A stretch of DNA of 64,000 nt from Tupaia tana. Taxonomy: Eukaryota > Chordata > Mammalia > Scandentia > Tupaiidae. Positions within the stretch are counted from its first letter, which is position 1; each line of letters begins with the position of its first letter. The DNA is taken from assembly GCA_026018925.1 (NCBI GenBank), contig JAKSZU010000008.1:59318027-59382026 (forward strand), written 5' to 3'. Positions 56,304-64,000 of the stretch are shown one piece after another. The notes below the pieces were generated by a model. It made no database searches. It saw only the letters and a program-made list of their open reading frames with translations, and was not told the DNA's origin. A program made the translations under genes and the position numbers.

Positions 56304-59300
56304 CAAAAGCTTTCTATTTTCATAGATTCCATATTTTGGTTTAGCATGGTTTTTTATTCTGCTAACTACCCCTTCTCTCTTAATCTTCTGCTCTTTTTAA
56401 ATTTGCATAGCAAGTAATTTTTTTTTCTTATTAATAATGAACAACAACATTTGGTCTAATCCATAACCATGCATTCTGCAACAGTAGAAGCCAAATTCAT
56501 AGTTATATTCTACCAAATTCCTATCTTATTTTTTCTACTGTTTTCAGACTTGTTAGTTCTGTTTTTGGTGAGTTTTTACACCTCCATTATGAAGGGAAAT
56601 TATTTAAAAGGTAACCTTCCCAAGTGACAGAAATGCCAGTATGTGTAAAAAAAAGCCTGTAAACTGGAATGTCTCATACTGATCACTTTATTGAAAGCAT
56701 CATTGTGTTCCTTGGGCTGAGGAAAAGTAATACTTTAAATCTTTCAAATGCAATAATAAGAAACTGTAATGCTTTAGGAAATTGGAATCTGGAAGTCGTA
56801 GGATGGGTCAAGAGACCAGTTCCTCCTCTAAGGAGTCTGGGTGGAAAGAAAAATAGCAGCGTTGTGCTAGAGGTCTAATGAGACACCACCACCAGGGGCT
56901 CTCCTGCTGAACTTTCATGGAACTTAACTGAATGCTTTAAAGAAAAGCCTACATTTTTAGGGAACTGGCAAGATTGGCAAGATTCCTGAATAGGTTTAAA
57001 TTTAGGGCTGAAAAAGAAAGAAAAAGGAATATATTTTCAGGTCTTATAAACTTATTTGGATTTTCCTCAGAGACCAGACTATCACAAAACACATATTCTG
57101 AGCTTGGATATGCGTTTTACACACTCCCATGGAGCCACTGAATTCTTATATAATATTCAGACAAATATATAATGTGTGTGTCTATACAGGGGGGACAGGG
57201 AAGACAATTTTGCAAGTGCAGAAGTTGAATGTTTTAACTTATTTTGGGTCCTTGAAAAATGATTTTAAAATGATTATACACAACTACCATACATGTATTG
57301 ACTGCTATTCCTCAAATGATTTTGTTTTCCAGAATGAAATAAGCTTTAAAAAAGTTACCTGTGCTTTGGCACATTCTCCTCCCCTCACTTCAGTATTGCT
57401 TTTTGTTTGTGTATTTTGAGGTTGAGGGTTATCTATGACTCATTGGCAAGCTCCAGTTCAATCAATTTAGAGAGAACTTTTAGGGCTGAGTTATTTTTAA
57501 ATGCCTGAAAATGAGGGAGCTGTAAATGGAAATCTAATCACAGCTTAACCTGTAGTCATGCAAACAGTCAACTATGAAATCAAATGAGTTTCCAACCTTC
57601 TTAACCCATTAATGGTTACTGACTAGCTCTGTTGTCCAAACAGTTTTTCAAAGAGCAGGAAAAGGGAACGACATATCTGGACGGGGGTGCGGTGGATAGG
57701 AAGGGAGTGGTGCAGTGGATTCAAAAGAGGAAATCTCAAGGATACAACAATTTCCTCACAGACACAAGCATGCGAGCTTACATAAGCATATACCTTCCTG
57801 TGCTACACATTGTCTGCGGTTTTTCCTGAAGTCTTCCCCTTGGAAATCTCAAGCAAAGGTCTGTATTGACCTGCTTCAACTGCATCTGGTTTTGAATACA
57901 TGACATTTCAGAGATTTACCCTCTGCTGTCCTCATGATTGGACTGGGTGATCAGCAGTCCCAGGATTTCTTTAGGGTTTTGTGTGATTTGAAAAGTATAG
58001 AAACCGAGGTGGCTGTCTTGCCGGCAACCCTCCCATCTCCTTTCCCATTTTGCAAGTTTCCATCCACTCTCCATCTCCTTTGTCGTTTTTCTTGCCAGTT
58101 GACTATATCTCCTTTTCCCTGCCCTTTTCAGGATACCCTGCTCCTTTTCATATTCTCTGCTCAACTTTGATCATATTATTTTTATTAAGAGCTACATCCA
58201 CAAACAACCAAAAAAGTATTTAGAAAGTCTACTTTGGGGAAAAAGTAGTCATCCAAACACCCAAGGATTCAATTAGTGAAAAGTGTGCATTGAAAAGAGA
58301 TGCACACATGCATCTGTAAGTGCGTATGATATGGGTTAATTTTCTTACTTTTTCAGTTTTGTGCTTGCTCCTCTTCAGACAAAGCAGTCATTAGCTTATC
58401 ATGGCAAACACATCAACTATTCCAAAATAACAGTTGAATTAATACTCTTCTTTATGAAGTTATCAAGGCTCCTTTCTTACTTCCTAAGTTGCCACCCCAA
58501 TTCATCTGAATCTGGACCAAAGTGAAAACCTGCATGAATAAGAAAAGTCCAGTTTGGCTTCCAATGAAAGCCATACTTGACTATCTCATCTCTCAGTGAA
58601 GAAGGCACAGCTTGTTCAATGCTATTTCTGTGCCAAGTGGTAATTACCCCCAAGTGATTTCCTGGGGTTGGACCAAGCCTCTTTTATGAACATTTACCTC
58701 CAATGTCAGAGTATGACTGAAAGCACAAACAATCTCTCTCTTTCTTACACACACTCTCATAAAGATGAAAAAGAAAAAGAAAAGCCAAAGTAAACATGAT
58801 GTTTTTCTTGTAGTTTCTTTTGTTGAGTGTGGAACCTTGAGTAATGCATCTTTTCCCACGTGTTCCAAAAAAGAAACAAACTAGAGACGTGGCCTTTTGG
58901 TGAAATTTAAGCAAATGATACATACTTAACAAAGGAAGTAGCCTGTTCTTAAGCTTTTTACCTTTGTTCCCAAAGGCCCACCCCACACTGCAGGAAAGAA
59001 GAATGCCTTAGTTTTGAAAAGTTTAAAATTAAATGGAAATAAAACTCCCCTCTCCTTTTTTCACTGTTGTCATTCGTCCTTTAGGTAAGAGCCTACTTGC
59101 TATTGTGCGCTCACCCATTTTGATAAAATGGATAAATCTGCACCCAAACTGAATGAAAACTGCCTGCTGTAGCAGGTGCAGCTCTCATTTCAGAAGTCAG
59201 TATAAATAATACTTAAAGTCTTCTGTGGTCCTCCTTTGAGACACGTTACCACAATATTTAACAAATAGGCAGTTATGCTTCAAATTGCATGGTAAAGGAT

Positions 59301-59960
59301 CTCAAAGTTCTTTCCAAATATTCTGACCATGCAACAAAGTATTTTGTTCTAAGTTTTTAACATTCATGAGCTCTATATGCTGTATTGTCACTAATATCCA
59401 TCAAATGGTGGACATTTGGCTGAAAATGAAGAAATGATTTATTAAATTTAGTTTCAATTCTATTCATGAGACCGAAATGTATGTAGGAATATGAAAAAGA
59501 CTAATGTCTCTGTGTTAAAGAAATCGATTTCCAGGGTGCCAAGTGGAAAAGTATAATTGAAATTGACCCATTAAATGATTACATTATTTGTGTACCAAAT
59601 CTAATATATTTCATAAAACTATGGAGCTGTTTCAGTAACTACCTGCCAAACTGTATATATATTGTTCCTAATTAAGTTTTATAAATGCACTTATAGAAAT
59701 GTGAGGTTGCAGAATTATCCAAGTTATATGTCTCTACATTTATGAAACCTGTTCCAGAGAATTAAGACAAGGCAGTACATTTCTTATCTCATGACTATTT
59801 CATGACTACTGAAAGCTATAATAACAAGGTGACAAAATGAATATTCAGGAAAGGTTCCAAGTGAAAATTCTGAAATATACTTGGAAATACACCTATCTAT
59901 TTTTTATTCTTCCCCATTAAATCACATTGTAACAAACACTTGACATTTACAAACATATTT
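56304..59960. other. SINE-free unassigned DNA
   Basis: About 3.6 kb without a young SINE, gene or clear repeat. The AT-rich part 59,340-59,720 could be conserved single-copy DNA, which cannot be tested here. Confidence 0.4.
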
Positions 59961-59964
59961 AAAA

Positions 59965-60125
59965 TCTACCTTTTGAGTACCTACTGAGGAATGGTAAACG
60001 CCAGACACATGCATTTTCAAATGTGCAATTTCCTTTAATCTTGGCAACCACTAGGTAAAATAGTTCTCATTATTTCTATTTGGCTGGTGAGAAACGTGGG
60101 TGGCTGAATTGTTACAAAGCATTTA
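59965..60125 (-). mobile_element. MIR, antisense, diverged
   Basis: 'tgagtacctactgaggaatgg', 'ccagacacatgcattttcaaatg', 'cctttaatcttggcaacc' and 'ggctggtgagaaacgtggg' are in antisense MIR order. Confidence 0.6.
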
Positions 60126-60319
60126 ATTTTATGAATGCTTTTAATCCCCCCCATCCTTTTATTATTAAATCATGAGGTTCTGAAGGGCAAGAATAATACT
60201 TTGCTCATCTTTGTATTGAAAGAATAAAAGAATAATGTGTTGTTCTGCAAATGAATGGAAGGTCTTATCCCCTTCGATTTTGTTTTGTTTACATTTACTT
60301 TTCATTGAAAACAAGTAAT

Positions 60320-60835
60320 CAAAAGACTAAACTTTTTATTCATTTTATCAAAGTGTAATTGACAAATAAAACTTATATACATTTAGGTGCACAATATGAT
60401 GTTATTTATATTATAGATACATATGTATACATTGTAAAATGGTTAAATACAGTTAATTGACATATGAACCACTTCGATTGTTGTTGTTGTTGTGAGGACA
60501 TTTAAGATATCTTTTCTTGGCAAGTTTTAGGAATACTGTACATTGTTGCATTATTATTAACTATAGCCACCATGTTCTACAGTAGATCTCTTAAACTTAT
60601 CCCTCCTGTTTAAATGAACTTTTTCTAATTGTAAATGAACTTTTTTATCCTTTGATCAACTTCTCCCCAACCTTAACCTTCCTCTTCCCTCAGTCCCTGG
60701 CAACCACTACTCTACTCTCTGCTTCTATAGTTTGACTTTTTGATTCCACATGCAAGTGAGATTGTACAGTTCTTATAAGACTCTGAGATAGTGTATATTT
60801 TTCCAACTTACCATACAGAAGTGCATTTTTAAAAA
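60320..60835 (-). mobile_element. LINE-1 3' UTR, antisense
   Basis: Typical antisense L1M 3' UTR: 'agtgtaattgacaaataaaac', 'attattaactatagccacc', 'acagtagatctcttaaac' and 'ccctggcaaccactactct'. Confidence 0.85.
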
Positions 60836-60847
60836 TAAAGAATACTT

Positions 60848-61092
60848 TTTTTAAGAGAAATTTTTGCTATAGTCCACATGTGCTCGCCAGAGACAGAGAC
60901 AGAAAGAGAGAAATCACTCCCCCAGGGTGGATGACCACACTGCAATCCCTTCTCCTCCATTCTCCTCTTGAGATTTTGGGCATGCACACACATGTTCCCA
61001 GTGTGAGTTTGAAGCCACAGGGTCCGGGACTCAAATTGCGGTTGACTACGTGGTAGTCCTGTGGTGTAGCCATTACACTATGTGCTGGTTCC
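60848..61092 (-). mobile_element. tRNA-headed SINE, family A
   Basis: Antisense: aatttttgctatagtccac, actcccccagggtggatgac, ccgggactcaaattg and gtgctggttcc. Inserted beside the L1 3' UTR. Confidence 0.92.
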
Positions 61093-62369
61093 ATGAACAC
61101 AAATACTATAGAGTATTCTTTGGAATAAAATATGTTCTCCTACATATAATATTATGCTACTAGCCAATTTTATTTTTAAAATGCTGTTGAATATAAAACA
61201 TGTATGTGGCATAATGCTAAGTACATGTAGAGTTGAATAAATCAATGTTCTCAAGGGGTTCTAGAAAATTGTGAAGTAGGTTGTCATTCTGCTGTTTCCT
61301 CTCTCTATTTGGTCCCAAGGGCTTGTTCCTTACCTAAGATTTCTCTGGGAAAATTAAATACTTTTCATTAATAATTGAGGGAGGACTGAGAATGATTCTA
61401 TGAGGTGACATAGGTAAAGGGATCTTAGTGAGGTTAGTGAGATGACATAATTAGGGACCTGCCCAAGAAATTTGTGGTTCCTGCTTTAGTGGCTATAGAA
61501 CAAAGAGTCTAAAGAACAAAGATAAAGGCAACAAGCACATCAGCAAAGCTGTGGCTCCCACTAGGTCACATTGCTCGGTAATGTGGGGAAAATTTAAAGC
61601 AGGGAATTCAAGGTCTGGGATAGACTGAAATTCAAGAAGGCAGATGGTGTATGGAGATTGACTTGGCTCCAGTTTACAATTCCGTGGCCCAGATGACTAG
61701 GTCAGAGTCTAGCCCTGAGCTTTGGAAAATGGCAAGTTTGCTTCTCAGACCAAGAGTAACTGGTTTGCTGAGAAGTTTAACAAAAAATGTTAAACCAAGG
61801 GAGAATCCCAGGTATAACTCAGATCAAGGTTGGTATAAAACTGAAGGTTAATTAAATAATAATCCTCCTCAAATCACGTTTCGGTGACAGCTTCTCATAG
61901 CCATCTACTCAAGATAAGGACTGGTTTTAAAGATGATGGGGTTGAACCTATATATTACTGTTTTTCTATTGTTATTTTAATATTATGCATCAAATCACCT
62001 TAAAACCAAGAGGCTTATAGAAATAACCACTTATTATTACTCCTGAGTTTATGGATCTGCTGATCGGGGCCAGGTTTGACTGACTAAAGCTGAGTTTACT
62101 TATAAGTCTGCATTTGGCTCTTGGGGGGTGGCTGGAGATGGCTAGTCAAGAATGGCATTACTCACATGGCTAACTATTAGTTAAAGTGAAGGGGATTACT
62201 GAAGCACACCTCGCATCATCCAATAGGCTGGCATCAGCCTCATTCTCAAGGCACTGGACTGAGTTCCAAGAGAACCAGAAGAAGCATACAAGGTCTTTTG
62301 AGGCTTCAAATCAGAACTGGCACACTGTCACTTCTCCCTCATTCTACTGACCAAAGTCAGAAGGACAAT
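61093..62369. other. unassigned sequence
   Basis: No gene or repeat recognised. Confidence 0.4.
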
Positions 62370-62563
62370 GATTTTTTTTCTTTTTTTTAGAGTTATTTTA
62401 TTGAACTTTATTTATTTATTTAAATTTGATCAGAGAGAGACATAATGAGACAAAGAGAGAGAGAGAGGGAAAGTGAGAATGCAAGCCACCAGGTCAAGAA
62501 CTCGAATCATGGTTGGCCATGTGGGAGTCCAGTGTCCTTAACCACCACACCACCTGCCACTCT
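62370..62563 (-). mobile_element. tRNA-headed SINE, short family B
   Basis: Antisense: 'ttaaatttgatcagagagaga', aactcgaatcatgg B box, accaccacaccacctgcc head end. The tail side contains a (ttta) stretch. Confidence 0.87.
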
Positions 62564-62599
62564 GACAGTGAAATTTAAGAGGTACAAAAATAGACTATA

Positions 62600-63085
62600 C
62601 CATTTCTTCCCATTTTATTTGTCTATCTATCTATCTATTTATTTATGACAATAAAATAAAGGATAATGCTATATACATCATTTTCAATAGAGAATTTCAC
62701 ACTTTTGGATCTATTAAGTGTTACTTCCCTTTGTCCCTTCCACCTACCCTCTACCATCCACTCCCTTCCCCTACAGACTCTGATATCTACACTTATCTTC
62801 CCTACTATTGTATCTTCAGATCTTTTGATTTCGGCCACAGAGTGCAGACATTCAGTATATGTTGAGTAGAGATATAAGGTGTATGCCTTTCAAAGTCTGG
62901 CTTATTTCACTTAGCATTAAGTCTTCTCTATTCAGCCACTTTGAGTCAAATGACAGTGTATCATTGTTACTTATGGCTGAATAGTATTCTATACTGTGTA
63001 TGTGCCATAAGTTTTCAACTCAGTTATCAATTCTTGGGCACTTACGTTGATTCCATGTCTTCATGATTGCAAATAATGCTGAAAT
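62600..63085 (-). mobile_element. LINE-1 3' end, antisense
   Basis: From the left: (tatc)n at 62,621-62,640; a pyrimidine-rich part 'ctttgtcccttccacctaccc' resembling the half-L1 3' modules; then the ORF2 3' end 'ggcttatttcacttagcat', 'ggctgaatagtattctata' and 'gattccatgtcttcatgattg'. Ordinary L1 with an ORF2 end, so it may be related to the parent of the half-L1 family. Confidence 0.8.
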
Positions 63086-63455
63086 AAAGACAGAAGTGCA
63101 AAAGTCCTTCCAACTAAATAAGTGCTTTCTCCACTTCTTGATAAGAAGAGCAGCAAAGTTTTATGGTGAAAGGCATGGGCATAGGGAAGATTGAAGAACC
63201 ATGACCCTTGCATTCTACCACATTTGGGCCTTAAACTTCAACTGCTAGAAAGGAGGGATATGGAGTCTAGAAGCCAACTGGGGCCACATGGGGCCAAGCT
63301 CCCTCCCACTGCCACATGAAAAAATGTCCTTTCTTTCAGAATGTTGATCTCAGCCTGTTGATAAGGGATGATCATAAGGCTATGATACTGCTCCTTAGGG
63401 TGTGACTAAACAGTAACCTACTTAACGATCTAATAGATACAAGACAATTTTAATT
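63086..63455. other. unassigned sequence
   Basis: No gene or repeat recognised. Confidence 0.4.
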
Positions 63456-63457
63456 GC

Positions 63458-63605
63458 AGTGCCTTATTTGCAATTTCTTCATCTGTAGAATGTAGATAAT
63501 TATAGTATATATCACTGATTATTCTCATGAGAATTAAATCAGTTAAGAAAAACACTTAGAATGGGATCTGATTAAAAAATAAGTGATCAGCAGATATTAG
63601 TTGTT
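63458..63605 (+). mobile_element. MIR 3' half
   Basis: 'gcaatttcttcatctgtag', 'gatgtagataattatagta'-type core and 'catgagaattaaatcagtt' follow MIR. Confidence 0.8.
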
Positions 63606-63768
63606 TTATCATTCTTAGTTTCATGATCATTATTATTTGTCCTTGTTAACCTAATTTAAATGGGATGATTGAAGAATGCAGAATATTGAGGGTTATAGGA
63701 CTTCTAAAATTGAAGCAACCTTCTTTCTCTTCACAGAGGGATAGCTTTGAGCAAGACAATCATTTGAG

Positions 63769-63800
<32 letters not shown>

Positions 63801-64000
63801 CTCGTAAGGGTGATAAATTTGTGCCAACTGGCCCTACTTTCTGGAGCACAGCTTGAAAATCATTGCTCTAAGAGACCAAGGATCAGAAACGCAAATGCCT
63901 TTGCGGCCTGGCTGGTAACACGAATGAGCAAAGCCAGTAGGGTGCAGTTCAGTCAGGAGCTGGGCACTAAGATGAACTGGAGCACCAGTCTGCATCCCGC
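63606..64000. other. unassigned sequence with poly(T) tract
   Basis: A T run of about 30 nt at 63,771-63,800 is the only notable structure. No gene recognised up to the window end. Confidence 0.45.

Noticed and set aside
55983-56417. 144-codon plus-strand ORF
   Set aside because: It runs across a SINE-like GA-rich segment; composition is repeat-derived and no domain is visible.
1-64000. CRISPR arrays, operons, prophage, riboswitches
   Set aside because: No regularly spaced repeats or bacterial gene structure; the content is mammalian throughout.

Overview
The window reads as intergenic or intronic DNA from a placental mammal. It is AT-rich, has no CpG island and no convincing spliced host gene, and is dense with retroposons: LINE-1, L2, MIR, ERVL-MaLR and some thirty tRNA-derived SINEs. 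The host species is not proven. A short fragment at about 30,110-30,170 resembles the antisense of a 7SL-RNA-derived (Alu/B1-like) SINE, which would point to Euarchontoglires. The abundant tRNA-headed SINEs are not any primate, rodent, rabbit, hedgehog, shrew or horse family I recognise. A colugo-like lineage is possible but is only a guess.

Layout. 1-5,000: ancient MIR, L1 and L2 fragments with SINE insertions. 5,040-17,440: one old LINE-1 in antisense, from its ORF2 3' end to its 5' region, expanded to about 12 kb by nested insertions. These are a series of SINEs and, most notably, two copies of an ORF2-less 'half-L1' element (8,966-11,672 and about 12,162-14,398). Both half-L1 copies run ORF1 - linker - duplicated 3' module, and the second keeps an uninterrupted 333-codon ORF1, the only convincing protein-coding ORF in the window. 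17,450-25,890: a stretch free of young SINEs. It holds an old LTR fragment, an L2 fragment and a repeat-free segment (22,558-23,770) with unusual CpG retention and five perfect POU octamers, including a tandem pair of octamer+GATA modules; this is the best candidate for host regulatory DNA. 25,600-52,100: alternating SINEs, L2, MIR, microsatellites and an ERVL-MaLR internal region with its 3' LTR (48,550-50,612). 52,100-60,000: SINE-poor, with MIR fragments, an RPL23 processed pseudogene (54,455-54,901) and a small inverted-repeat DNA element. 60,000-64,000: two LINE-1 3' ends, SINEs and MIR.

How the parts relate. The nesting gives a relative chronology: MIR and L2 are oldest, then the host LINE-1, then the half-L1 copies inside it, then the tRNA-headed SINEs, the youngest of which keep CpGs and perfect 10-16 bp target-site duplications. 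The SINEs and half-L1 copies both need LINE-1 enzymes in trans. No operon, RNA gene, CRISPR array or bacterial-type system is present.
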